A stretch of 64,000 nucleotides of DNA from Confluentibacter citreus (lineage in GTDB: Bacteria > Bacteroidota > Bacteroidia > Flavobacteriales > Flavobacteriaceae). Made by a program: the position numbers and the translations under genes. A model generated the notes under the pieces. The model made no database searches and was not told where the DNA came from. It saw nothing but the letters and a program-made list of their open reading frames with translations. Where the stretch lies: contig NZ_NIXN01000002.1 of NCBI RefSeq assembly GCF_002807055.1, forward strand, positions 186,001 through 250,000, read 5' to 3'. Of the stretch, positions 43,576-51,902 are shown piece after piece. Position 1 is the stretch's first letter. Each line of letters opens with the position of its first letter.

Positions 43576-44832
43576 TTAATGTTTTTGAACTTCAGAATCA
43601 CCATCTAATTCCAAGGTTTTAATATAATATTTCTTAGCTGACATTGTATCTTTTTGAGTTAAATAAAAGTCAGCTAAATCTTTATATGCACTCGAACTAT
43701 TTGGATAGTATTCTATATTTAGTTTGAACGTTTCTATTGCTTGGTCTGGTTGTTTTTGAAAACTGTACAAGGAACCTGCATAGCCACTTAACCAATTTTG
43801 TTCAGGTTTGAAATCGTAGCCTAATTTTTCCGAAACATTTTCAAAGTGCTTTTTGGTCAGATTGGCAAATCTGTCTTCGTTAGTTTGAGGCACGAAATAT
43901 TTACTGCGATAATTTTGTTCTTTCTTAAACTCAAACCACGAATAGAAAAACCGAAAACCATCGAGTTGTGATAGAAATGCTGTACTTCCGTGAGTATCAT
44001 TTTCGTAATATTTCCATTGCATATTTAAATCTGTGTCCAAATTTTCTATTTGGTCAACGAGTTTAAGGGAATAACGAACATATTTATTTGCACCAATTGT
44101 GTCTTTTTTTATACTTTCTAAATCACTTCCGTAAGTTGCAGTATTTGCAATTCCGATATAAAGATTTTTGCCTTTTAAATCCTTTCCTTTTAGACTGTAT
44201 TTTGGACTATTAAGGAATAATTCGTCGTCAAAATATAAACTACCGTCTATCAATAAATAATTAGTAAACATTTCTTGGTTTGTTGTAAGCGCATTCATAA
44301 CCACCAAACCACCAAACGAATGTCCAACGATGGTTCTATTTTGTGAGCCTGAATAATATTGTTCAATGTATGGAAAAAGCTCCATTTTCATAAATTCCAA
44401 AAACTTGTTTCCTCCACCATATTGTTCCGGATTTCCTTCTGCTGTTGGTGAAAAATCCATCATTCTACTTTTAAAATCCACATTTGGAATTCCTACGACT
44501 ATCATTTCCGGTAGAATTTTCGTGTCGTTCATTTCGCTGTATTGCTTTAACATTCCAACAAATGAGACGAAACTATAATCTCCATCTAATAAATAAACAA
44601 CTGGATATTTGTCTCTTTTCCTGTTTGAGTCTTTAGCACTTTCAGGAATATAAATTACGAGTTCTCTTTCTTGGTTGAGGATTTTGGAATATAAAGTATC
44701 TATTAAACCAATTTGAATTCCTCTATCCGTCTTTGAAGTTGTCTTTTCTTCATTAATCTGTTTTTTATTTTGTCCACAGGAAACAATGCTCAATAATAAA
44801 ATAGCAATTAGTAATTTTTCAAATTTTATCAT
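43576..44832 (-). CDS. Lipoprotein esterase (alpha/beta hydrolase, EsteraseD-like) with C-terminal TPR
   Basis: A 418-residue lipoprotein with the signal ending at SIVSC (Cys19). Residues 40-300 form a putative-esterase domain (PF00756-type) with YPVVYLLDGDYSF, the oxyanion region and the nucleophile elbow GHSFGG (S172); the acid and the histidine (NDTHGSTAF) follow. Residues 325-418 contain tetratricopeptide-like helices (PDQAIETFKLNIEYYPNSSSAYKDLADFYLTQKDTMSAKKYY). Such proteins include siderophore esterases and feruloyl or acetylxylan esterases. The gene sits in an AT-rich accessory block between D-type and E-type repeats, with an apparent gene remnant directly downstream. Confidence 0.88.
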   Translation of the reverse strand: MIKFEKLLIAILLLSIVSCGQNKKQINEEKTTSKTDRGIQIGLIDTLYSKILNQERELVIYIPESAKDSNRKRDKYPVVYLLDGDYSFVSFVGMLKQYSEMNDTKILPEMIVVGIPNVDFKSRMMDFSPTAEGNPEQYGGGNKFLEFMKMELFPYIEQYYSGSQNRTIVGHSFGGLVVMNALTTNQEMFTNYLLIDGSLYFDDELFLNSPKYSLKGKDLKGKNLYIGIANTATYGSDLESIKKDTIGANKYVRYSLKLVDQIENLDTDLNMQWKYYENDTHGSTAFLSQLDGFRFFYSWFEFKKEQNYRSKYFVPQTNEDRFANLTKKHFENVSEKLGYDFKPEQNWLSGYAGSLYSFQKQPDQAIETFKLNIEYYPNSSSAYKDLADFYLTQKDTMSAKKYYIKTLELDGDSEVQKH

Positions 44833-44900
44833 TGAAGTACATTTTTTTAGTTTGTCTCCCGTAATTGCTCGTGGCTTTTATCTTAATCAAAAAAGACTCC

Positions 44901-44928
44901 TCTGCTCTAAGCTAAGCGGTAGCGAGGG
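44901..44928. repeat. D-type short repeat, copy 2
   Basis: TCTGCTCTAAGCTAAGCGGT followed by AGCGAGGG resembles 42632-42655 (shared core TAGCGGTAGCG or AAGCGGTAGCG) in the same orientation. It lies between the cupin and esterase genes. Confidence 0.6.
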
Positions 44929-44940
44929 TTGTGTGGCGTT

Positions 44941-45288
44941 TTATTTGTCGGTTTCATTATATCTATCTCCACGAGTTGTAGGTTCTGAAATCACAATAAA
45001 TTCTAAATTTTCTGATTGGTCATTTCGAATTCTGTGTTTTGTTCTTGGGGGAATATGAATTCCGTTCCCTTTTTCAATTTCGACTATTTCATTTTCAATT
45101 TCAAAAGTCGCTTTTCCGCTTAATATTCTAAAAAATTGTTGAGATAAGTTATGGTAGTGTTTTGTCTCTTGAGTTTTCGGAGGCATTAATTCCTCTATCA
45201 CACTTAAACTTTGAGATTTCACTAAGTGCCAACCACTACAATTATCTCCCCATATATAATGCTCGCTATTCTCTTTCGATTTTTTCAT
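44941..45288 (-). CDS. Cupin-domain protein
   Basis: A 115-residue single cupin. The start is placed at the ATG whose complement is 45286-45288 (MKKSKENSEHYIWGDNC), preceded by an AAGGAA ribosome-binding sequence; a longer frame to 45327 adds an unlikely leader. The first cupin motif is ETKHYHNLSQQFFRILSG with H-x-H-type metal ligands, and the second is GNGIHIPPRTKHRIRN. The signature EHYIWGDNCSGWHLVKS is shared with a cupin group of unknown function. It may be a metal-dependent sugar or small-molecule-binding enzyme. It sits in the repeat-bounded accessory region. Confidence 0.88.
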   Translation of the reverse strand: MKKSKENSEHYIWGDNCSGWHLVKSQSLSVIEELMPPKTQETKHYHNLSQQFFRILSGKATFEIENEIVEIEKGNGIHIPPRTKHRIRNDQSENLEFIVISEPTTRGDRYNETDK

Positions 45289-45364
45289 TTCCTTTTTGAT
45301 TTGTAGTGTTTTTTTAAAAAGACACAATGATTTTCAAGTAATGTAAAGTTGTATGTTTAGATAT

Positions 45365-45396
45365 AACTAACCATTTTTTACACAAGGTGTTAGCAC
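45365..45396. repeat. Candidate cassette-junction sequence
   Basis: On the minus strand it reads TGTGCTAACACCTTGTGTAA followed by AAAATGGTTAG, directly after the stop codon of the beta-lactamase-like gene. GCTAACACC...TGTGTA strings of this type recur between genes of other Bacteroidetes as far as I recall; this is unverified. Confidence 0.35.
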
Positions 45397-45398
45397 AG

Positions 45399-46655
45399 TT
45401 ATTTTTCTAAACGTTTAACTTTATCTCCATCTAAAAACCCATTTAATAGAACCACTTCATTAACCATTCCAGTGGAGTCTCTCAAAAATCTCACCGCGGA
45501 ATCCGTCTGTTCCATATAAAATTGATTAGCAGATTGCGGGATTAAATGAACTTTATTTGGCCCCAATATTACAAATAAGCTGTCATTTTCATTCAGTACA
45601 TTAAAATTCATATTCTGATTTAATGCGTAAGTGCCAGAATAATCTTTTAGCAACTTTTTATCTATATCAAAAGGTTTTCTCAACAAAGGAAGCCTGTATT
45701 CTTCGTCTTGAAAAATTTGGTTTATCGCTGTTGACATTTCCTTTGCAACTGGATGTCTACGATTACTCAATACAACAATGGTTGTTTGAGTTTTGGGATC
45801 ATTTACTAATGAATAACTAAAACCGTCATTTTCTAAATAGCCATAAATGTCTAATTCTTTATTTTGATTTATAATCTTTATCAAATCTCTAGCAGTGGAT
45901 TTAAGACCATTACTGCTAAATGTAATATCTAAATCAGCACTTGGTGATTTATGCAATTCATCACCATTTCCACGATAATTACTATAGAGATAACCCACAA
46001 CAAGAGAGGTGTTTTTTTTTTGAAAATAAGTATTTTCTAATCCCAAATTTGCAGAATAATCTTGTATGTTTTTTTGAAAACTTGTTCCACTTATTCTTTC
46101 AATAAGCAATCCCAAAATATTATAATCTAAATCACTAATTTCTAATGTATCTGAAGATTTTGAACCTAAATTGGTATAAGCAATGGTTGAGTATTTAAGT
46201 TCTGGGGTTTTCTGCTGAATTTTTTGAATACTTGGTAAATGAGTGTTATGATTTAGTAAATCATTTATTGTAATATCTGCTTCTATTTCTGGAATATATT
46301 TAGATATGCTATCTGATAACTGAAAATCATCTTTATTTGCCATTTCCTGCACCATATTTTCAGTAATTAGTTCAGAAATTGTACCAATTTTAAAAGTACT
46401 TTTATCCGAAAAAGGCTTTTTGCTTTCATAATCAGCGAAACCAAAACTTTCATTGTAAAGGATATTATTATTTCTGGCCACTAAAATGACTCCGCTAAAT
46501 CGATTTAATTCAAGATAACGATTTGCAAGAATATTTATATTTTCAACTTTTGATTTTTCAAGATATTCGATTTTTGATTCCTTATCCTTTTTACAGGAAA
46601 CGAAGCAAAAGATTAAGATACAAAGGTAAAATAGCTTGTTCGTGATTTTTTTCAT
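45399..46655 (-). CDS. Beta-lactamase-fold lipoprotein, probably catalytically inactive
   Basis: A 418-residue lipoprotein starting at ATG 46655 (a TTG four codons upstream is less likely), with the signal ending at FVSC. The overall order follows the serine hydrolase/beta-lactamase family: FSGVILVARNNNILYNESFGFADYESKKPF, FKIGTISELITENMV, ITINDLLNHNTHLPS, NILGLLIERISG. The catalytic SxxK is replaced by TISE, the YxN region reads ISDLDYNILG with no matching tyrosine motif, and no HxG/KTG triad is seen before the C-terminal domain. It is probably a binding or regulatory protein rather than a hydrolase. It lies at the edge of the repeat-rich accessory block. Confidence 0.8.
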   Translation of the reverse strand: MKKITNKLFYLCILIFCFVSCKKDKESKIEYLEKSKVENINILANRYLELNRFSGVILVARNNNILYNESFGFADYESKKPFSDKSTFKIGTISELITENMVQEMANKDDFQLSDSISKYIPEIEADITINDLLNHNTHLPSIQKIQQKTPELKYSTIAYTNLGSKSSDTLEISDLDYNILGLLIERISGTSFQKNIQDYSANLGLENTYFQKKNTSLVVGYLYSNYRGNGDELHKSPSADLDITFSSNGLKSTARDLIKIINQNKELDIYGYLENDGFSYSLVNDPKTQTTIVVLSNRRHPVAKEMSTAINQIFQDEEYRLPLLRKPFDIDKKLLKDYSGTYALNQNMNFNVLNENDSLFVILGPNKVHLIPQSANQFYMEQTDSAVRFLRDSTGMVNEVVLLNGFLDGDKVKRLEK

Positions 46656-46861
46656 AATTATTGCCAAAAATTGAACTTAATCAATAGACTATATTCAATT
46701 TATATAATCACGAATATAATAAAAATTCACTTACAAAAAATAGGTTTTTAAATCCTATTTACCATTCATCGGTATTTTAAAAAGTAGTTTATCAAGGATT
46801 GTTCGAGTTTGAATTTTTTGGGAAAACCCTTATTTTACGAAAATAACTTACGCTAAAACAA

Positions 46862-46896
46862 AACAGTTTTGAATCCGCAGCAGATTCAAAACTGTT
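46862..46896 (-). terminator. Terminator of the GH9 gene
   Basis: Perfect 14-bp stem AACAGTTTTGAATC / GATTCAAAACTGTT with a 7-base loop and T-rich sequence following on the minus strand. It lies ten bases past the GH9 stop. Confidence 0.75.
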
Positions 46897-46905
46897 CAAT
46901 GCAAT

Positions 46906-49440
46906 TTATCTATTTACTAAATTTTTAAAAGCAGATCCAAAAATTAAATAACTGGTATTTCCGCCAATCGTGCCCTCGTTTTGTCCCCACAGAAATGGCC
47001 AATCGTCGTAGTTTTCAAAGTGGTCGGGTTTCCTGAATAAAATGCCTGGAGCCACATTACCCGGAATAAATGAGAAATCGGCCCTGTTATTACCATAAAA
47101 AACGGATTTGGGACGCGTAGCGCCCACTGTTGCCACTAACGAATAATTGTGGTACGGATGGCTACCAAACAGATAGTTAGAGGCCTTAAAGGCATGGCTA
47201 GCATCGATGATATCAGGAAAATGTTTACTAGCAAAGCATACGGTGGTACCAAAGTTTACCATGGCTCCGCCACCTGCCCAGTTACCAAGACCGATGGGAA
47301 CTCCGTAGGGATTATTCTTTTCAAGATCATCGATATAGGCTTTGTATTTTACAACATACGGACGGAGCTTTTCTTGAAAGGATGCGTCCATGTGCGGTAT
47401 GGCATTTAATGCCGTAAGAAGTCCGAAATTAACATTGCGATCAAGCGCAGGCCATAAAAGTTGCTGAAATTTATCGTTGTATTGTTGCTCACCAGTTGAG
47501 ATGTACAACTGAAGATTGGTGGCCACATCTGCGGATCTGCCTCCCCTAAACGTGGTATCTTGCGCCTGTTTGGCAAGTAATTCCGTGGCTTCTTTTAACA
47601 GTCTTTTTGACTGTTGCAACGCCCTTGACGAAAGATCGTCGTTATATCCCTTCAATGCCCGGCTTGCTGCGGCAAACATGGTTGCAGCTTGAAGATCTAG
47701 ACTAGGATTACGGCTTGTAAATGCCCACATATCATCCTTAACGCCGCTCGACAGGCCATCAGGCGCTATTTCGTAAGGGCCAAGGTTGGGATTGTAAGGA
47801 AGACCATCGGTCAGTGAAGCTGCATCCCCAAGATGATGGTAATTATGGAGCACGGAATTAGAAAGCGTTTGAGCCATGTGACCGATAATTTCTGCCTGAG
47901 CAACCAGATTCAAAGTTCCGTGCTCGATAAATTGTAATATGTCTGGTGTGCCGTCTGGACGATGAAGAACAACGTGACGTGTCTTCTGATCCACATAAGT
48001 CTGATCACGTAAGGGTTTGAAATATTCCCATGTGTGCACAAAGTTCTGCACCACGCTAATGTTAGAACCAGTCTCAATGTCAAAATCCCCTGCATCAAAA
48101 AAACCGCCAACGTTTAATCCAGGAATCAATTCGAGTGGTTTAAACTTGGTATCGGTTGTGGGCCCTTGATCATGAAGGTCGAAATGATCGGTATTAGGCG
48201 GCGCTTGGAGATAACCTTCCTTGAAAGGCTCACCATGCCAGACCCTGTAACCCTCCTTTACGAACATATGGTTCATATGTATGGGAATCCATATATCACT
48301 GGTGGCATCGGTAATCTGATCGTAAACAGTATTATCAATTATAAAATTATTGGTTTTAAAATCGCCATATTGAATATAGTATATACCGGGAGTGTCCACT
48401 GAAGTAAAATCGAATTTCACATAGTGGTATTTATAATAATCACCCCAAGGTTTGACATCGCCGTTGAATACTTCGGTTGCATGGCCGTCGTCGCCTATTT
48501 TATGGATGGATGCTTTTGCAAGCGGTTTGTCTTTCTTGTCGAGTTCAATAACAGATACTTTTTGTTGTGAAGGCAAGTAGCCCACTTGGGAGAAACCGAT
48601 ATTGGGCTCTCTTAACCAACCGTTGATGGCATTTGGTTCCACTGTCCAGGTTAGAACCTTACCGGTTTTTCCTGTCGGAAGTAAACTGCGAACGACATAC
48701 CAGCCGTTTTGGGCCAGTACGCGACCGTCAAAAAGCATAAGGTCGGCATCTTGCGAGGTGACTTTTACCATACGTGAAGGTTCATCGGGTGCAAGGAGCA
48801 GCATACGTCCGGTTTCCAGAGGAAGCGGATCGATGAATTCGCCAGTCCCTCGGTCATCATAAGTTTCATACCCCTTAAATTGTTTGAGCTTATCACTGTT
48901 AGGTCTCGTAATGGTATTGCCTACCACATAGCGTGGGAACCGATTGAAACGTCCATCCATCAAATAGGTCTTTGCCCAATATTGCGAGGGAAGAAACTCA
49001 AGATTAAAACCTGCTTTCCCTTCTAGTACCTTGGGAACGGGTTTGTCAAGGTAGACAGATATCTCAACCCCCTTACCCTTGGCCGTGACAACCACTCGCG
49101 AATTAAAATCGTAATCTTCATACCTCAACGTAGCTTCAATGGTATTGGACGCCCTGTCGACCTTTCGGTTTGAGATGGCTGGAACAAGATCCCATTGCTC
49201 GGGAGTATTGGAAAGTCTCACAGCGCCGCCTTGCGATGTTCTGACGCCATGGTGAATCAATTCTATACCGGCATTCTTCTCATCGTTGAAACCTCCCGTA
49301 AAAAGATTATTGTAAATAAGGACATTGACGCCTTGGGTTTCGAAATACTCCAGATCGTTGAGTTTCAAATCCTGGCTCCAAGCATAATTGAATGCGGCTA
49401 GTGATAGCCCTAAAGCTGATAAAAATGTTAGTCTTTTCAT
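46906..49440 (-). CDS. Secreted GH9-family glycoside hydrolase (endoglucanase-like)
   Basis: An 844-residue exported protein with a signal peptide of about 22 residues (ending YAWSQ). An N-terminal beta-sandwich region (about residues 25-285) is followed by a CelD-type Ig-like domain (FSQVGYLPSQQKVSVIELD, GIYYIQYGDFKTNNFII). The C-terminal (alpha/alpha)6 GH9 catalytic domain (about 395-840) has the nucleophile/base motif GGFFDAGDFDIETGSN and a C-terminal acid in WGQNEGTIGGNTSYLIF. GH9 enzymes cleave beta-1,4-glucan or act as exo-glucosaminidases; the large N-terminal extension makes the exact specificity uncertain. Its base composition looks clearly more GC-rich than its neighbours, suggesting acquisition by transfer. 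It is monocistronic. Confidence 0.85.
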   Translation of the reverse strand: MKRLTFLSALGLSLAAFNYAWSQDLKLNDLEYFETQGVNVLIYNNLFTGGFNDEKNAGIELIHHGVRTSQGGAVRLSNTPEQWDLVPAISNRKVDRASNTIEATLRYEDYDFNSRVVVTAKGKGVEISVYLDKPVPKVLEGKAGFNLEFLPSQYWAKTYLMDGRFNRFPRYVVGNTITRPNSDKLKQFKGYETYDDRGTGEFIDPLPLETGRMLLLAPDEPSRMVKVTSQDADLMLFDGRVLAQNGWYVVRSLLPTGKTGKVLTWTVEPNAINGWLREPNIGFSQVGYLPSQQKVSVIELDKKDKPLAKASIHKIGDDGHATEVFNGDVKPWGDYYKYHYVKFDFTSVDTPGIYYIQYGDFKTNNFIIDNTVYDQITDATSDIWIPIHMNHMFVKEGYRVWHGEPFKEGYLQAPPNTDHFDLHDQGPTTDTKFKPLELIPGLNVGGFFDAGDFDIETGSNISVVQNFVHTWEYFKPLRDQTYVDQKTRHVVLHRPDGTPDILQFIEHGTLNLVAQAEIIGHMAQTLSNSVLHNYHHLGDAASLTDGLPYNPNLGPYEIAPDGLSSGVKDDMWAFTSRNPSLDLQAATMFAAASRALKGYNDDLSSRALQQSKRLLKEATELLAKQAQDTTFRGGRSADVATNLQLYISTGEQQYNDKFQQLLWPALDRNVNFGLLTALNAIPHMDASFQEKLRPYVVKYKAYIDDLEKNNPYGVPIGLGNWAGGGAMVNFGTTVCFASKHFPDIIDASHAFKASNYLFGSHPYHNYSLVATVGATRPKSVFYGNNRADFSFIPGNVAPGILFRKPDHFENYDDWPFLWGQNEGTIGGNTSYLIFGSAFKNLVNR

Positions 49441-49855
49441 ATCGTTAAAAATTAAAAAATAATTCCCTATTTACCCTGACTGCTCACCTATAAAGATAAG
49501 CAAAATAGTCCCAAATGAGGTGGTAAAACCATTATTATAAGTAGTGAAAACTAAAAATTATCCACGTGTTCGAGTCACCAATTTTGTCAACCTGTCTTTA
49601 ACCTTATTCTTTATTTTTACGCGTTCGAATAAAGTGGCAATTTGAGGTTTTATGGATTTTTTTGCACGTTGACAAATGAGATAGGAATATGGAGGCTTTG
49701 CCTTGGAATGGAAATATTTATCTTGTGGTGCTAAAGATTGGTTTTTTCTTAATCAATAAAGAAATTCCCATCCCAATAACAATCGGGAGTTATCATGGCA
49801 GGATTTCAGAAGTTTAAGATGAAGCAGAAAAAGAGTCAGCTTTAGTTAACATTTA
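49441..49855. other. Intergenic stretch upstream of the GH9 gene
   Basis: No gene supported. It contains a decayed family C palindrome (TCCCAATAACAATCGGGA, 49771-49788) and otherwise unremarkable AT-rich sequence. The promoter of the GH9 gene must lie here, but no clear consensus was found. Confidence 0.5.
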
Positions 49856-51142
49856 CTATTGTTTGTCTAATCTTTCGACAATCATGGACGAAAAATATGT
49901 TACGCCTGTTTTTATGCATGTTTCATCAACAACAAAATCAGGCGTGTGGGGCATGGAAATCATATTCGCCTCATAATTGGAACCTCCTAAAAAGTAATAA
50001 ACGCCCGGAACTTGATGTTGAAAATATGCAAAATCATCATTGGAATTTGGAATAACACCATGGATTGGAATGATGCTTTGTTCACCATAAAGCTTAGTGA
50101 TGATTTGTATGGTTTCATTGGTTAAATTAGGATCGTTAATTACTGATGGAAATTCCTTTGAGTAATTTACAGATATGAGTTTATCGGAGTATCTTGAATT
50201 GGATATTGCCTCTTTAATTAACTGAGGGATTGAATCGAGATGCTTTTTATCGCTACTCATTATAACGGTACTTAATTTAACTTGATTTTCGGATTGTTCA
50301 ACATTAAAATTATTATTAACTGTTAAGTAATCTTTATATATGGTATTGGGATTATATATTCCAACATGTGTGTCGACTAAATTTCTACTATCCCAAAACT
50401 TACTATCTGGTTGAACGTTCTGAAAACCTGAAACAAGGTTTTTTGTATAATGAACTATTGAGTCCAAATCGCTTGTATTTTTTAATGAAATCTCAATGAT
50501 GCTCTTGTAAGCATAAACTAATTCAGGATTAACCACCACAGAACCACTAGGCATAGGGGCAATATGCAATCCATATATTTCATCGGGTGAAATGATATCA
50601 AAAAGTCCGTCGTCTATCATTGATTTTGCCCCTTCAAAACTTTCTTCCGCAGGTTGGAAAATAAAATATACGACCCCTTCAAGTTTGTCTTTGTGATGCG
50701 AGAGAACGTTTGCAATACCAAGCCCTATAGTTGTATGGATATCGTGTCCACAAATATGACGAACACCCGGCGTTTGCGATTTAAAATCAACACTGTCAGG
50801 AAAATCCGTTTCTAATGCATCAATATCTGACCGCCAAGCGATGCGTTTTCCTGGTTTACCACCGTTTAATATCCCTACAACTCCATGACCGCCAATGTTT
50901 GCTCTAACTTCTAATCCGAGTGAACGCAAGTATTCTGCGATTTTTTCAGAAGTTCGTTTCTCTTCTCCTGACAACTCTGGGAACCTATGAAAATCCCTTC
51001 TCATTTTAATGAGATTATCATATATAGTATTAGTGTGCTGCTGAATCAGATCATGGATTGTATTTTCTGTCTTAAGTTCTTGTCCAAATACAGACATTCC
51101 ACAAATCAATCCGAAAGTTAAACTTAAGATTTTGGTTTTCAT
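49856..51142 (-). CDS. M20-family secreted amidohydrolase
   Basis: A 428-residue exported member of the M20D amidohydrolase/carboxypeptidase family with a signal of about 20 residues (ending SVFGQ). Metal-binding blocks are RSDIDALETD, RHICGHDIHTTIGLG, PAEESFEGAKSMIDDG, LHIAPMPSGSV and HTPDFVVDETCI. These groups hydrolyse N-acyl-amino acids, hippurate-like compounds or indole conjugates, releasing the amino acid. A periplasmic location suggests use of external acyl-amino acids or peptides. It follows the acetyltransferase gene by 48 bases on the same strand, so cotranscription is possible. Confidence 0.93.
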   Translation of the reverse strand: MKTKILSLTFGLICGMSVFGQELKTENTIHDLIQQHTNTIYDNLIKMRRDFHRFPELSGEEKRTSEKIAEYLRSLGLEVRANIGGHGVVGILNGGKPGKRIAWRSDIDALETDFPDSVDFKSQTPGVRHICGHDIHTTIGLGIANVLSHHKDKLEGVVYFIFQPAEESFEGAKSMIDDGLFDIISPDEIYGLHIAPMPSGSVVVNPELVYAYKSIIEISLKNTSDLDSIVHYTKNLVSGFQNVQPDSKFWDSRNLVDTHVGIYNPNTIYKDYLTVNNNFNVEQSENQVKLSTVIMSSDKKHLDSIPQLIKEAISNSRYSDKLISVNYSKEFPSVINDPNLTNETIQIITKLYGEQSIIPIHGVIPNSNDDFAYFQHQVPGVYYFLGGSNYEANMISMPHTPDFVVDETCIKTGVTYFSSMIVERLDKQ

Positions 51143-51190
51143 ATCTACTCAATTTTATAGGTATCGTGGTTTAAATAACAAATAACTGCT

Positions 51191-51658
51191 TCAATTATTA
51201 TGATTGTTGTCAAAAAACTTGTAACAAAAATGGACAACTTGTTCTTCATGAGTCGGTTTAGTACTTCTGTAAAAGTCTATAGCATAGTCATCAACCTTGT
51301 CGGCCTGTACAAATACTTCTTCAAAACCCTGCTGTTTGCAATAATTGTTGGTAAACTCAATCAGTTTTTTCCCAATACCTTTTCTTTGGTATTCGGTCAA
51401 TACTGCAAGGTCATAAATGTATGCCAATGGTTTCTGGGAGTAATATTGGTCCAGCACATAAACTGACAGTCCTCCTATTAACTTGTTGTTATTTTTAGCA
51501 ATAACCGCAAAGAAAGTTTGTTTGTTTAATAGTTTTTGCAAATGTTCTTCGTGAGGTTGTTTGAAATTTTCCATTTCAAATACGTTCGCAAAAACTGAAA
51601 TAAGTTCCTTTAGTTCCTCCAGATTATTTGAATGCAATATCTGTAATTCTATGTTCAT
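51191..51658 (-). CDS. GNAT acetyltransferase resembling aminoglycoside AAC(3)-I
   Basis: A 155-residue GNAT protein. The blocks YIYDLAV (80-86), QRKGIG (91-96, acetyl-CoA loop), VFVQADKVDD (115-124), AIDFY (126-130) and EEQVVHF (138-144) follow the order and wording of gentamicin 3-N-acetyltransferases of the AAC(3)-I group, from memory of that family. The chain length is also the same. If functional it would acetylate aminoglycosides or a related natural amine in the cytoplasm. It stands beside an M20 amidohydrolase gene, with no integron or transposase in the vicinity, which suggests a native chromosomal gene. Confidence 0.82.
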   Translation of the reverse strand: MNIELQILHSNNLEELKELISVFANVFEMENFKQPHEEHLQKLLNKQTFFAVIAKNNNKLIGGLSVYVLDQYYSQKPLAYIYDLAVLTEYQRKGIGKKLIEFTNNYCKQQGFEEVFVQADKVDDYAIDFYRSTKPTHEEQVVHFCYKFFDNNHNN

Positions 51659-51902
51659 TTTGTTTTTTATACGAAGTTAATCTCCTGTTAAATAACTTAA
51701 TACACAAAGAGGTATGAGCGCTATCGAAACAGCCAAAAATATGCCAACTCTTATGTAATTAAGTGTCTGCCTAAGCGAAGTTCCCATCTACAACATTCTA
51801 AACATGAAGAAATTCCCGCCATCACCGGAATTAGCCTAACCAGCCTTCCCTATCCAAACCTTTATATTTTATCATTCTTTCAGGTTAATTTTATTATTCA
51901 AA

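Noticed and set aside
49794-49844. Short plus-strand frame MAGFQKFKMKQKKSQL
   Set aside because: Only 16 codons, with no ribosome-binding or promoter signal; probably chance.
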